Below, one piece after another: positions 8,378 to 17,596 of a stretch of 64,000 nucleotides of DNA. A model generated the notes under the pieces. That model made no database searches. It saw only the letters and a list, made by a program, of their open reading frames with translations, and was not told the origin of the DNA. Origin of the DNA: JAWKXU01 sp020446465 (GTDB lineage: Bacteria > Pseudomonadota > Alphaproteobacteria > Sphingomonadales > Sphingomonadaceae); assembly GCA_041396845.1 (NCBI GenBank), contig JAWKXU010000001.1:372001-436000 (forward strand), read 5' to 3'. The position numbers were made by a program, and so were the translations under genes. Position 1 is the stretch's first letter; the number at the start of each line of letters is the position of its first letter.

Positions 8378-10506
8378 TATCCGTAATACTCGCGGTAAGA
8401 TGGATAATAGAATGCAGGGTCTTCCTGAGCAAAGAAACGACGGCGGCTGAAATCGATCTGGGTCAAAACGACACCTGCAACATTCACATGTTCATACGGC
8501 AGGCGGTTCAACGCCGCCTTGATCGCCGATTTTGGCGTCTTGTCCCATTGGGCAGCCATCACAACCGCATCAGCGCGGCTCGCGAGAATCCGGGATGCGG
8601 CGATTGGAAGAACAGGTGGCAAATCAAGCACGATCCGATCGAAATGCGGGCGTAGCTGGTTAAGGAAATCAACGAAGGTCTTGCCGGTGAGGAGGAAGCT
8701 CAGTTCGTGCTCACTTGGGCGGATAGGGAGCACGCAGAAGATGCTCTCATGCGCAAACTCATCAATGTCGAGCTTCACGTCGCCATTCAGGACTTCGATC
8801 AAGCCCGGATGATCGTCGGGCGTTTCTAGCAGGCGGCTCACGCCACGGCGGCGCAAGTCGCAATCGATCAGAAGGGTGCGCTGGCCTTCGGACGCATATA
8901 CATGCGACAGGCAGCTTGCTGTGATGGTTTTACCCTCTTTGGGTATGGACGACGTGATGGCGATAATTTGGTTTCTGCCTGGCGAGGCCTGGTCGATCGA
9001 TGCTGCCAGTTCACGGAAAGATTCGACAAAAACCGATTTGGGTTCATCCCTCACGGCGTCGATCTCATGAGAACCGCTCTCGCTGACCGACGAGAGGAGG
9101 GGGATTGAGCCAAGGAACCGCTGACCAAGGAATATCCGAACGTCTTCGGATGTCAGGACGCCTGTAAGAAGAGCCTCGGCAATATAGGCTGCCAGCATTC
9201 CGCATCCAAGGCCGATCACAGCTGCAAGTATCAAGTTCAGCGGGATATTCGGAGAACTTGGAAGTAGCGGGACTTCGGCAAGAGTTAGAATACGCGCATG
9301 GCTGCGCTCGGTCCCCTCTGCTGCCAGCAACTTCTTGTAACTGTTAAGATAAGTCTCGTAGATTTCTCTTGATGCATTGGAAGCGCGTTCAAGGTCACTG
9401 AGGCCGACCATTGCGGCATTGTTCTGCGCGAGTTTAGATTGCGCATTCGCGAGGCTGCCCGACAGCGAGCCGAGCCGTTGTGCTGAAACTTCCCTTTGTG
9501 CCCTCAGGTTGGAAATGACCCGCTTGATTTCCGACTGGATCTGCGAACGGACTTCGGCAAGCTGGTTCTTTGCACCGATAAGCTGCGGGTAGCTGGAGCC
9601 GTAACGCGAGGAAAGGCGGGCAACTTCGGACGCGAGTTCGGCCTCGCGGGAGCGGAGTGAGGAGATGACCGACGAGCCCAATGCTTCACCGACATCGTCT
9701 CCGCTTGATCCGGAGCGGAGCTGCGCCAGCGCAGTGGACAGGCGTGCATCAGCCTCTGCCGCTTCTGCGCGCGCGCGAGATACTTCCTGATTGTAATTGG
9801 AAATTTCCTGCTCGGTCATCGAGGCGCCGGATGTGCTTAGCAGGTTGTTCTGGATACGATAGTTTTGCAGAGCTTGCATGTCCGCCTGCGCCTGATTGCG
9901 CAATTCTGCAAGTCGTCCCTCCACCAAATCGCGGGACTTGGCGTTCGCCTCCTGGTTGCTGCGCAGTTCCCAGTTTGTGAACTGACGGGCAAATTCGTTG
10001 ACAATCAGGGCGGCCCGATCAGGATCAGGTGAATCGAAAGTAATTTCGATCGCATAACTGTCGCCTGTGCGTCTGGCTTCGACGTTCCTTTGCAAGGTAT
10101 CGAGGAGATTTCGACGTTCCTGACGATTAAGGCCAACGTCCATTTGAAGCGTTTTGGCAACACGCTCAGCGATCTCGCGCGAACTGATCAAGGCGACTTG
10201 TGTGTCGACCAGTTCCCCGCTGATCGCTGTGCGGCCTGCCTGGGTTCCTCCGGTCCGTGTCGCGTCATCAACTTCGTTGGTGAGCATCACTTGCGCCCTG
10301 GCGGTGTAGATGCGGTCGATATAGGCCGAGATTGCCAGGCCAGCGACAATCCCGAGGGCGAGGAACGCCAGGATGAGCTTACGCCAGCGTCTGAAAAACG
10401 AGACGCTGCCAGACAGGTCCATCCGGTCGCCATAGGCGGGAAGATTTTCCCCAATCGTAGCGAGCGGCTGGTAATTGGGATTCACAGGAGCGGGCGAATT
10501 GTACAT
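8377..10506 (-). CDS. Wzz/GumC-like chain-length determinant fused to BY-kinase
   Basis: 709-residue fusion. The N-terminal Wzz domain has a membrane segment at about residues 44-62, a long coiled-coil periplasmic region (~180-410) and a second membrane segment near 430-450. The cytoplasmic C-terminal kinase has a Walker A motif around 519-527 (SSIPKEGKT), Walker A' LLIDCDLRR and Walker B IVLDLPP. A C-terminal tyrosine cluster (Y700, Y701, Y704, Y707, Y708) is the typical autophosphorylation tail. Such proteins control EPS chain length and export together with Wza and Wzy, both encoded nearby. Confidence 0.92.
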   Translation of the reverse strand: MYNSPAPVNPNYQPLATIGENLPAYGDRMDLSGSVSFFRRWRKLILAFLALGIVAGLAISAYIDRIYTARAQVMLTNEVDDATRTGGTQAGRTAISGELVDTQVALISSREIAERVAKTLQMDVGLNRQERRNLLDTLQRNVEARRTGDSYAIEITFDSPDPDRAALIVNEFARQFTNWELRSNQEANAKSRDLVEGRLAELRNQAQADMQALQNYRIQNNLLSTSGASMTEQEISNYNQEVSRARAEAAEADARLSTALAQLRSGSSGDDVGEALGSSVISSLRSREAELASEVARLSSRYGSSYPQLIGAKNQLAEVRSQIQSEIKRVISNLRAQREVSAQRLGSLSGSLANAQSKLAQNNAAMVGLSDLERASNASREIYETYLNSYKKLLAAEGTERSHARILTLAEVPLLPSSPNIPLNLILAAVIGLGCGMLAAYIAEALLTGVLTSEDVRIFLGQRFLGSIPLLSSVSESGSHEIDAVRDEPKSVFVESFRELAASIDQASPGRNQIIAITSSIPKEGKTITASCLSHVYASEGQRTLLIDCDLRRRGVSRLLETPDDHPGLIEVLNGDVKLDIDEFAHESIFCVLPIRPSEHELSFLLTGKTFVDFLNQLRPHFDRIVLDLPPVLPIAASRILASRADAVVMAAQWDKTPKSAIKAALNRLPYEHVNVAGVVLTQIDFSRRRFFAQEDPAFYYPSYREYYG

Positions 10507-10564
10507 TATCGCTTTCCAGACAGGACCCGTAAATGGGCGTATGTGGGCAAGGGTCGCAGCATGA

Positions 10565-11914
10565 TCAGAGCACCATCCTCACTCCAAAGCTTATCCTGAA
10601 GCCCGAGTATTGGCGTCCGCCGTTGCTTGTTTGCTTGCGATAACTCGTGCCGGCAAATGCTCCGAGATTTCTCGTAAGCCTGTATTCCGCCTCTGCGCCA
10701 ACGCCCCAACGCTTGTCGGTGCGGTTGATTTCGCGGTAGTTCTCGCGGGTATGAGACGCTTGGGCGCGCAGGAACACGCTGTCGTGAAACGACTTTTCCG
10801 CCTGGATACGGAAATCGCTTTCGATTACGACAGGCACATTCTGGAACGGGCTACGTCTCATCGTCCGTGCAGCAGATGCTGTCAGGCGTAGTTGTGGCCG
10901 TGGCAGCCAGTCGAGATCGAGGCTGTAATTGACGCCCTTGTAGGAGGCGAAATTCGGGTTATCGAAGTGCTGCTCCATATACCCTGCAGCGATCTCGATA
11001 CTACTGTTTCCGGTGATCTCGTGATGAATGCCCGCCAAAGCGCTCAGGCCGTCCGAATCCTTGTCGATGGGACTGTCGAGCGAATAGTCGATGGTGTTAA
11101 TACGACCTTCGATAAAAGTGCGCGTTCGGTCGGAAATTCGCAGATCGGCGCGAGCAGAACCACGTATGATCGTCAAATCGCGAGAGGATAGGTCAATGGG
11201 CGCGTCATTGATTGAAGCAGCATTGAAATCGCGTTTGGTGATTGCAGCGTCGGCCTTCAGGCCCAGTCGATTTCCGCTTCGCGAGACTTCCAGTCTTGCG
11301 AAAGTCTCGTCGTATTCGACCGGTGCATCGGTCAGAAAGTCGTCGCCGGAAGTACCGCGCCGCTCAATCCTGCGTGCAAATCCAGCTCTTGCTCGCACAT
11401 CAATGTTGTAGCCGAGTTCAAGAAGTGAGTTGGCCGCAACCGAGTATTGTTCGCTGTTCTCTGCCTTGAGATCACGATAGCGGCGAACTTCTGATTCCAG
11501 ATCAAGGCTGACCTCGTGGCGTGACCAGTTGCTTCGCAACGTCGCCTTCGGCGCGATCACTACGGAGAGATCGTCGCGCTTCCCGGTCGGGGTGTTGTAA
11601 ACATTGGAATCATATTCGCCACCCAGTCGAAAATCGCTTACCAGCAGGAAGCCATTTCCTACGCGAACGCCATTCTGCCGCACAGGTTCAAGGACAGTTT
11701 CCGGAGCAGCATCATGCGGGCTTTGCGCGTAGCTGACGCGGGGCGAACTAACGGCCGCAATCAGCAAGGCGATGCGAAGTGCAGTCTTTTGGCGCTTCTT
11801 TGGAGAACGCAGGTTAGGCAGGCGGATAACCTGTTCACGGCCCGCTTTCCGGCTGAGCTCGTCCAGAAAAAGCCTGTGGTAACCAATTGTAAATACCAGT
11901 TCTGCGATTTCCAT
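10565..11914 (-). CDS. Outer-membrane beta-barrel protein of the EPS locus
   Basis: After a hydrophobic signal-like segment ending near SYAQS, the protein is made of alternating amphipathic strands and ends in a hydrophobic C-terminal strand, as expected for a barrel. It resembles the barrel proteins that accompany BY-kinase EPS clusters. The start is uncertain: the frame is open to an ATG at 12079, but the first part of that frame looks non-coding, so I use the ATG at 11914. Even this leaves ~46 residues before the signal core, and a later non-ATG start is possible. It lies 58 bp before the kinase gene, probably in one operon. Confidence 0.65.
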   Translation of the reverse strand: MEIAELVFTIGYHRLFLDELSRKAGREQVIRLPNLRSPKKRQKTALRIALLIAAVSSPRVSYAQSPHDAAPETVLEPVRQNGVRVGNGFLLVSDFRLGGEYDSNVYNTPTGKRDDLSVVIAPKATLRSNWSRHEVSLDLESEVRRYRDLKAENSEQYSVAANSLLELGYNIDVRARAGFARRIERRGTSGDDFLTDAPVEYDETFARLEVSRSGNRLGLKADAAITKRDFNAASINDAPIDLSSRDLTIIRGSARADLRISDRTRTFIEGRINTIDYSLDSPIDKDSDGLSALAGIHHEITGNSSIEIAAGYMEQHFDNPNFASYKGVNYSLDLDWLPRPQLRLTASAARTMRRSPFQNVPVVIESDFRIQAEKSFHDSVFLRAQASHTRENYREINRTDKRWGVGAEAEYRLTRNLGAFAGTSYRKQTSNGGRQYSGFRISFGVRMVL

Positions 11915-12237
11915 GGCTGAACTGGCTACCGAGCGCTTTCGCGTCTTGATGGGGGAGCCATGCTTTGCATCCGGCCGTGCCTGCTTTGCGTTGACCCGTT
12001 TGCCGGAATCATTGCGGGGCTGGCGGCCTTGGCAAAATGGAGGTAGCATTTTGATGGAGATGGTTGTTCCGCTAGTCATGAATCGGCTTCTTGATCAAAT
12101 TCAGGTGGAACGCAGAGATCGGCCTTGCCTTGCCGGACGAGGCTCGTTTGGTCGCGGCTTGGTGTATGCACTTCCGATGGCAGCGCTGTTTTGGGTGTCG
12201 ATCGCCTGGATCGTTTGAGTGCAAGGGTGCCAACCAT

Positions 12238-13071
12238 TCAATATGCTCCCCGTGCCATGAGTATTTCCGGGATTGTCGCAAGAAGGATGCGTAAATCCAG
12301 CAGCGACGACCTGTTTTTTACGTAAGTAACATCAAGCGCAATTCGGCGCCGATACGTCGTCGTGCTTCTGCCGCTTACCTGCCATAAACCGGTCAGGCCA
12401 GGCAGGACATGCTTGTAGTATCGCCCGTAGCGGCCATACTTTTCCAGTTCTTCGGCGACGACCGGACGAGGCCCTACCAGGCTCATGTCACCACGCAGGA
12501 CGTTCCATAGTTGAGGAAGTTCGTCGATGCTCGAAAAGCGCAGGAAAGTCCCCAGCCAGGTGATGCGCGGGTCATTTTCCAGCTTGTGAGACGAAAGCCA
12601 TTCCTGGCGAGCTGCAGGGTTCTCGTCGAGTAATTTTCTGAGGCGTTCATCTGAATCGATCAGCATCGTTCGAAACTTGATGCACGCGAATTCCTTGCCG
12701 AAGCGGCCCACGCGGGTTTGCTTAAACAGGATCGGTCCGCCGCAAGTCAGCTTGATTGCAATTGCAACGAGAATTAACACCGGTGCAAGAACTGCAAGAA
12801 GAATGCAGGAGCCGATTACGTCGCGCCAGCGATTGAGGCCATCTCCAGGAAGGTGGTCGAGACTTTCGACAGACCGTTGTACTCTGGGTTCTTCCACCGC
12901 AACGACCGTCGAAGTTGTCGGGACAGACTGGCGCTTGAAATGGACAACATGCAGCTCGTCCTCCCCTCCTTGATGGCGAAGAAAGTTGAAGGCCGACGGC
13001 TCTTGTCGCGTGGGAGGGCGATTTTGAATCGAGCGTTGCTCAACCGACATTGGTGATGCATCTGTTTCCAT
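12238..13071 (-). CDS. Priming sugar transferase (undecaprenyl-phosphate glycosyl-1-phosphate transferase, WbaP/PssY type)
   Basis: 277 residues. A short variable N-terminus is followed by one membrane segment (~84-108) and the bacterial sugar transferase domain, with KFRTM (132-136), DELPQLWNVL (183-192) and SLVGPRP (197-203). The length fits monotopic short-form enzymes rather than the five-helix WbaP form. It should start EPS repeat-unit assembly by moving a sugar-phosphate to undecaprenyl phosphate. It is the first gene of the reverse-strand block and is divergent from the export lipoprotein gene. Confidence 0.88.
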   Translation of the reverse strand: METDASPMSVEQRSIQNRPPTRQEPSAFNFLRHQGGEDELHVVHFKRQSVPTTSTVVAVEEPRVQRSVESLDHLPGDGLNRWRDVIGSCILLAVLAPVLILVAIAIKLTCGGPILFKQTRVGRFGKEFACIKFRTMLIDSDERLRKLLDENPAARQEWLSSHKLENDPRITWLGTFLRFSSIDELPQLWNVLRGDMSLVGPRPVVAEELEKYGRYGRYYKHVLPGLTGLWQVSGRSTTTYRRRIALDVTYVKNRSSLLDLRILLATIPEILMARGAY

Positions 13072-13415
13072 TGTTTCTTGTCTTGTTTTTCAGTCTCTTC
13101 GTCTGGCCACGCAGGTTTGAAAAACCTTCTGCGAGGGAATCTGTCAGGACTTTCCCGACTGACGAAGAGGTTGGCTGAAAACCCGGACATAACAATCGCG
13201 CATAGGGCTGAATCGGGCGTAATCCGGACGGATAGTCCGAAGGGCGAAATTCCCGCGTAGCCCCTCCTTCTTGGGAATATCAAAAATCGCGCGCAAATGA
13301 TTTCATCCCGGTAACCAGTCGCGCCAGAGCATCCAGCGCGTTTTTGATGATGGCCCGAGAGTTGCTGCGGCCCGTGACGTAATCTCGTGGCCAGAGGATC
13401 AGAGGAACTGAATCC
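13072..13415. promoter_or_regulatory. Divergent control region between EPS export and priming genes, with possible structured leader
   Basis: This 344-bp gap lies between the divergent sugar transferase and Wza-like genes, so it should hold both promoters; I cannot place -35/-10 boxes with confidence. A 9-bp inverted repeat CTCTTCGTC (13095-13103) / GACGAAGAG (13161-13169) encloses two smaller hairpins: AGGTTT-GAA-AAACCT, and GTCAG...CTGAC around 13143-13163, which shares bases with the outer arm. This could be an alternative-fold leader of the sugar transferase mRNA. Confidence 0.4.
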
Positions 13416-13997
13416 ATGAAAAAGAAAACCATCGCATGTCTTGCCGCCTCCATTCTCATGGCGTTGGCAGGCTGCGCCTCTCAGTCTGCGCCAAGCATGA
13501 CCCTCGAACAGGCTAATGCCAGCGTGGCAGCCGGCTACAATCTGGCAGCGGGGGACCGGGTCAAGGTCACGGTGTTCGACGAGCCGTCTCTATCAGGAGA
13601 GTTTGACATTGGTCTGGATGGCGAACTTGTGATGCCGCTGATTTCGGGGGTTGAAGTAACCGGAATGTCGACGGATCGGCTTGCGAGCATTATCTCCACC
13701 AAGCTTGTCGAGGGGGGGTATGTCCTGGAGCCTATCGTGTCCGTCGAGATCTTGTCACACCGCCCATTCTACATCCTCGGTGAAGTCAAACAGCCAGGCG
13801 AGTATCCTGTTGTCGGAATGCTCACGCTAGACCAGGCCATAGCGAAAGCCGGAGGCTATACGCCTCGTGCGAGCAAGGGGCACGTCATCCTCAAGCGAAT
13901 TTCGTGGGAGAAAGGGAGGCGGATCGACGTTGATCCAGGCAGTTCGTTGAAGATTGCGCCGGGCGACACAATCAGTGTTCCGGAAGCCTTTTTTTGA
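13416..13997 (+). CDS. Polysaccharide export outer-membrane lipoprotein (Wza/GumB family)
   Basis: 193 residues with a lipoprotein signal peptide ending in the lipobox LAGC (Cys20). The polysaccharide-export domain starts at YNLAAGDRVKVTVF (~41) and contains the GLDGELVMPLIG-like repeat. An SLBB-type segment begins near FYILGEVKQPGEYPV. The length matches short alphaproteobacterial GumB-type proteins. It should form the outer-membrane exit pore for EPS with the Wzz/BY-kinase. An AGAGGA ribosome-binding site precedes the ATG. Confidence 0.9.
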   Translation: MKKKTIACLAASILMALAGCASQSAPSMTLEQANASVAAGYNLAAGDRVKVTVFDEPSLSGEFDIGLDGELVMPLISGVEVTGMSTDRLASIISTKLVEGGYVLEPIVSVEILSHRPFYILGEVKQPGEYPVVGMLTLDQAIAKAGGYTPRASKGHVILKRISWEKGRRIDVDPGSSLKIAPGDTISVPEAFF

Positions 13998-14273
13998 TAG
14001 CATTCCGGCGTATCACGTGAGGCTTTACGCGAGTGGGTGGCCATAGACATCGAGACTTCGGATCGGTCGATCGCATATTTTACAGGCGGATTGACAATGG
14101 GTATGCTAGGTCAATCAGTTCGGTCTGACGTTAGCCGGAAGCGGTGGAGCAAGTGGTGATTTATCTGATTTGCGCAAGCTGCGACCAACCGTCAAACTTG
14201 TTTTGCGTTAGATGGTAATGTCCGTCAGCCAAAGGAATCCTTCGGAACGCGTCATTATGCGGGAGGCCCGAAA

Positions 14274-15314
14274 ATGAATACTGTGCCGGCCATCTCAAAG
14301 GGCGATTTCGATCATACCAAGAGCCCGATTTTCCGGATTTCGGTCGATAACTCAACGAAGTTGGAAGATACGGCCGGTAATGGCCTGCTTCTCGACGACA
14401 GCAACGATAGCTTGCGGGCTCTCGCGATCAAGCTCTGGGAGTTATCCTCCGTTCGTGGCCGCTTGCCTGGTATCAGGGAAATGTTGGGAGAGAAATGGGC
14501 GCATTTTTCCTTCCGGAGCTTGATAATCGATACCGGGGGGGGGGGGGCAAACTTTACCTCGTCATCAAATATCAAGCTGGATCAGATCGGAGATGGCCTC
14601 AAGGATCTGATAAATGAAGGCGAAGAGACCGGAGCGTTAATGGAGTTTTTTCTGTCTCCGCTCTCTGAAACGCTGGAGACCAAACAACCTGCAAGTTTTG
14701 ATTTTTTCTGGCCAGTCGAGGGCAAGTATCCTCGGAAATTCAACGGTGCCGCTTTGCCCTTTGGGAACGCCAAGATAAGAAGCATAATGATTGTCATTGA
14801 AGAGTCGGCGGACCCTGTTGAGGTGGAAGGAGAAAGCGTTTTGAATCTTGATGAGAGTGCTATCCTGAGTGAAGAGAACGGGAATAGCGGGCAGACAAGT
14901 GGCCTTTCGCAAGCTTTCGATGATATTAACCGTGAAATGCCAGCACGCGATGTGAAAGATTTTCCCGCGCAATCAGTGGTCTCCTTGATTTCTGAGGCTC
15001 GCGTCTCTGCTCTGAATGCACAGGAAGCGGAAGAGAAAAGTCGGCTGGCGCTATATGCGGCACTCAGCCGATCTTACGACCTTGCTGTGTGTGCAGCCGA
15101 AAACCCTGAAGTGTTCGCTGCTCAACTTATCTTTGGAGATGATTGCAGTGAGAGCAAGCTGGCTGGCTATATAGCTGTGCTGGCAGAGGCGCTCGGCAAG
15201 AAAATACCACAAGGAGAACTTGGCAAGTTCCTGGAAAGTCTGGATGGCGGGATCGAAGCCTTGATCGAGGCAAATAGTCGCCGAGGGGCTGCCAGAGAAA
15301 ATATTCCTGATTGA
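14274..15314 (+). CDS. PAS_5-like protein of unknown function containing a G13 tract
   Basis: 346 residues, no signal peptide. Residues ~46-165 (LRALAIKLWEL, RGRLPGIREM, then a strand-rich part ending LPFGN) resemble the PAS_5 domain found in alphaproteobacterial sensory proteins; this is my pattern judgement, not a search. The C-terminal half is acidic and helical with no recognised domain. Thirteen consecutive G bases (14535-14547) encode Gly88-91 and make the frame prone to slippage. It follows the export lipoprotein gene by 276 bp and is followed by an IS. A role in EPS control is inference only. Confidence 0.6.
   Translation: MNTVPAISKGDFDHTKSPIFRISVDNSTKLEDTAGNGLLLDDSNDSLRALAIKLWELSSVRGRLPGIREMLGEKWAHFSFRSLIIDTGGGGANFTSSSNIKLDQIGDGLKDLINEGEETGALMEFFLSPLSETLETKQPASFDFFWPVEGKYPRKFNGAALPFGNAKIRSIMIVIEESADPVEVEGESVLNLDESAILSEENGNSGQTSGLSQAFDDINREMPARDVKDFPAQSVVSLISEARVSALNAQEAEEKSRLALYAALSRSYDLAVCAAENPEVFAAQLIFGDDCSESKLAGYIAVLAEALGKKIPQGELGKFLESLDGGIEALIEANSRRGAARENIPD
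14535..14547 (+). repeat. Homopolymeric G13 tract inside a coding region
   Basis: Thirteen uninterrupted G residues within the PAS_5-like gene, about 260 bp after its start. Gain or loss of one base would end translation early. This is the hallmark of slipped-strand phase-variable loci, although a sequencing-length error is also possible. Confidence 0.9.
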
Positions 15315-16174
15315 TGTCCATCTTCAAAACGGCCTTGTTGAAGGGATGGCCCGGTATTGGCCAAAGGGCATTGTCAAAAGGATGGCTGACTGAGCATCAG
15401 GCTGCTAGGCGGACCAGATGAGCAAGGTCGCAAATCCATTCAGATATTTCCACTCATCGCCTGACATCATCCGTATGGTCGTGATGTTGTACATTCGGTA
15501 TCCTCTGTCGCTGCGGAACGTTGAGGATTTGCTTTTCGAACGCGGCTACGACCTTTGTCACGAGACAGTTCGACTGTGGTGGAACCGTTTCGGTCCGATG
15601 TTCGCTGCCGAGATCCAGAGGCACCGGGTGAGCAAAATGCACGGCTTTCGGCACTGGCGCTGGCACCTCGACGAGATGTACGTGAAGCTGAACGGTGAGA
15701 TGGTTTATCTGTGGCGTGCCGTCGATCACGAAGGCGAAGTCTTGGAAAGTTACGTCACCAAAAAACGGGACAAAGCTGCGGCTCTGACGTTCATGAAGAA
15801 GACGTTGAAGCGTCATGGCGGGGCTGAGAAATACGTTACTGACGGGCTGAAGTCCTACCCGGCTGCGATGAAGGAACTCGGCAACCAGGATCGTCGCGAA
15901 ATGGGGAGGTGGCTCAACAATCGGGCCGAGAATTCACACTTGCCATTCCGGCGACGAGAACGCGCCATGTCGCGATTTCGACGGATGAAAACGCTGCAAA
16001 AGTTTGCCTCGGTACATGCTTCCATACACAACCACTTCTATTCAGAACGTCATCTCGTCGACAGACAAACTTTCAAAGCCCGCCGCTCTGCTGCCCTGAT
16101 GGGGTGGACGGCCCCCATGGCATCAAATTGTGCCAGAATGAGGTCGTTGCACACCTCAGGAAAGGAGACCGTCC

Positions 16175-17206
16175 GTGGAACAGGTTATCAGAATTGGAAT
16201 GGATACGTCGAAGCACATTTTCCAGATTCATGGAGTGAACGAGGCTGAAGAACCGATCCTCCGCCGCAAGTTTCGTCGGAAAGAGATGATCGCATTCTTC
16301 GAAAAGCTTGAACCGGCAGAAGTTGCGATCGAAGCATGCGCAGCTTCACACCACTGGGCGCGACTTCTTCGATCGTTCGGACACGAGGTCAAACTGATCG
16401 CTCCCCAATTGGTCAAGCCATACGTCAAGCGTGGCAAGAATGATGCCGCAGATGCTGAAGCGCTGTGCGAGGCGATGAGCAGGCCAACCATGCGATTTGT
16501 ACCGGTGAAGACTGAAGAACAGCAAGCAGCTTTGATGCTGTTAGGTGTTCGCGAGCGCATGATCCGCAACCGTACGCAGATCGTCAATGCAATCCGGGGG
16601 CATGCGGCGGAATTTGGTCTGACTGCACCTACTGGGATCCCGCAATTCACTCGACTGCTCGAACACCTTCAGACGAACGAAGATGTGCCCGATTTGGCAA
16701 GGGAATTGTTCTCGCTGCAGGCTGCCGAATATGAGCAGCTCCAGGCTCGCATTGCTGAGATCGATATGAAATTGAAGGCTTGGCATAAGGAAAATGAGCT
16801 CAGTCGTAGGTTGTCAGAAATTCCCGGCGTCGGACCGGTTGGTGCTGTCATGTTGGCACTCAAAACCCCGGCACCAGAGATGTTTCGGTCCAGTCGACAC
16901 TTCGCAGCTTGGCTGGGATTGACACCGAAGGATCATTCAACCGGTGGCAAGACGAGGCTCGGAAAGATAACTCGAGCAGGAGATGAAGGTCTGCGCAGTG
17001 TACTTGTAGCTGGCGCAACTTCGGTTCTAAGCCATTACCGCGGTAAAGAAGGACACGGTGCAGTAGTGTCATGGTTCAACCAGCTGCTTGAACGCAAGCC
17101 TCCAAAGCTGGTTGCAGTTGCTCTCGCGAACAAGATCGCGCGCATTGCCTGGAAAGTAATGGTGAGTGGCGAGCGCTACCAAAAGCCAATGTTGCAAGCG
17201 GCATGA
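16175..17206 (+). CDS. IS110-family DEDD transposase
   Basis: 343 residues. The N-terminal RuvC-like DEDD domain shows D10 (IGMDTSK), E53 (AIEACAAS), D90 and D93 (NDAADAEAL). The C-terminal Tnp_20 domain contains SEIPGVGPV and FAAWLGLTPKDHSTGGK with the family's Ser and GG features. The GTG start at 16175 follows an AAAGGAG site. Members of this family are guided by a bridge RNA. The frame is intact. Confidence 0.92.
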   Translation: MEQVIRIGMDTSKHIFQIHGVNEAEEPILRRKFRRKEMIAFFEKLEPAEVAIEACAASHHWARLLRSFGHEVKLIAPQLVKPYVKRGKNDAADAEALCEAMSRPTMRFVPVKTEEQQAALMLLGVRERMIRNRTQIVNAIRGHAAEFGLTAPTGIPQFTRLLEHLQTNEDVPDLARELFSLQAAEYEQLQARIAEIDMKLKAWHKENELSRRLSEIPGVGPVGAVMLALKTPAPEMFRSSRHFAAWLGLTPKDHSTGGKTRLGKITRAGDEGLRSVLVAGATSVLSHYRGKEGHGAVVSWFNQLLERKPPKLVAVALANKIARIAWKVMVSGERYQKPMLQAA

Positions 17207-17486
17207 CCACCTGCATGAAAGAGATCGGCCAGACACGATGAGCAGCTTCGAAATGCTATCGTGCTGAGCTGATGGCAATCCTTGCAATGTAATCTGCAGA
17301 TGGTGTGATCGATCGATCCTCGACGCAAGACATCCCGCACTCGGCCATGGCCTAAAAAGGTCGTTGCCTTGATAGGAACTTTCGTCGCGGAAACCATCTT
17401 GGCCAGCACTCAATTGAGTGCGCAAATAGGCCGGACATATGGAAGCAAGCGATCCAATCCACAGTCATGCAATCACCTTGCAGGAA
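17207..17486 (+). ncRNA. Candidate bridge/seek RNA region of the IS1111-group element
   Basis: 280 non-coding bases lie between the transposase stop and the right subterminal repeat. In the IS1111 group the guide RNA is encoded at this end. Several short self-complementary stretches are visible, for example GAGCAGCTTCGAAATGCT, CACTCAATTGAGTG and GATCGATCGATC. I have not folded it or located the target-binding loops. The assignment rests on element architecture and known family biology. Confidence 0.5.
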
Positions 17487-17596
17487 GGGGCCGTCCACAT
17501 ATGGCAGAGTGGCAAAATCTTGTAGCCTGATAGCACGCGCGAATAGGGCGTGTTGCGCCAAGTGGATACGAGTTGTCATCCGACTGACAGCACCTA

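Larger units (their letters stand above)
16099..17503 (+). mobile_element. IS110-family, IS1111-group insertion sequence nested in the IS6 transposase
   Basis: Boundaries were inferred by restoring the IS6 transposase frame. Subterminal inverted repeats GGTGGACGGCCCC (16103-16115) and GGGGCCGTCCACA (17487-17499) match at 12 of 13 positions and each lie four bases from the inferred ends. Subterminal repeats define the IS1111 group. The element carries one DEDD transposase and a ~280-bp non-coding right end. No target duplication is seen, as expected for this family. Confidence 0.82.
15418..17530 (+). pseudogene. IS6-family transposase, split by the nested IS
   Basis: Codons 1-227 lie at 15418-16098 and the last eight codons plus stop at 17504-17530. 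Joined across the insertion they give a C-terminus of RRSAAL-AEWQNLVA and a 235-residue protein, the usual IS6-family size. DDE residues are visible in HLDEMYVK, VTDGLKSY and NNRAENSH. As it stands, the frame runs into the nested element and continues to 16248 with unrelated residues. A C-terminally altered protein might still be made, but the gene is formally interrupted. Confidence 0.85.
15367..17594 (+). mobile_element. IS6-family element, interrupted by an IS1111-type element
   Basis: An IS6-type transposase is flanked by imperfect inverted repeats: from 15367 (GGCATTGTCAAAAGGATG) and, in reverse complement, ending at 17594 (GGTGCTGTCAGTCGGATG), with about 13 of 20 positions matching. No 8-bp duplication is visible outside the ends, which fits the IS6 habit of making cointegrates and adjacent deletions. 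A 1.4-kb element is nested at 16099-17503. The right end abuts a truncated CoA-transferase fragment. Boundaries are approximate. Confidence 0.7.
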
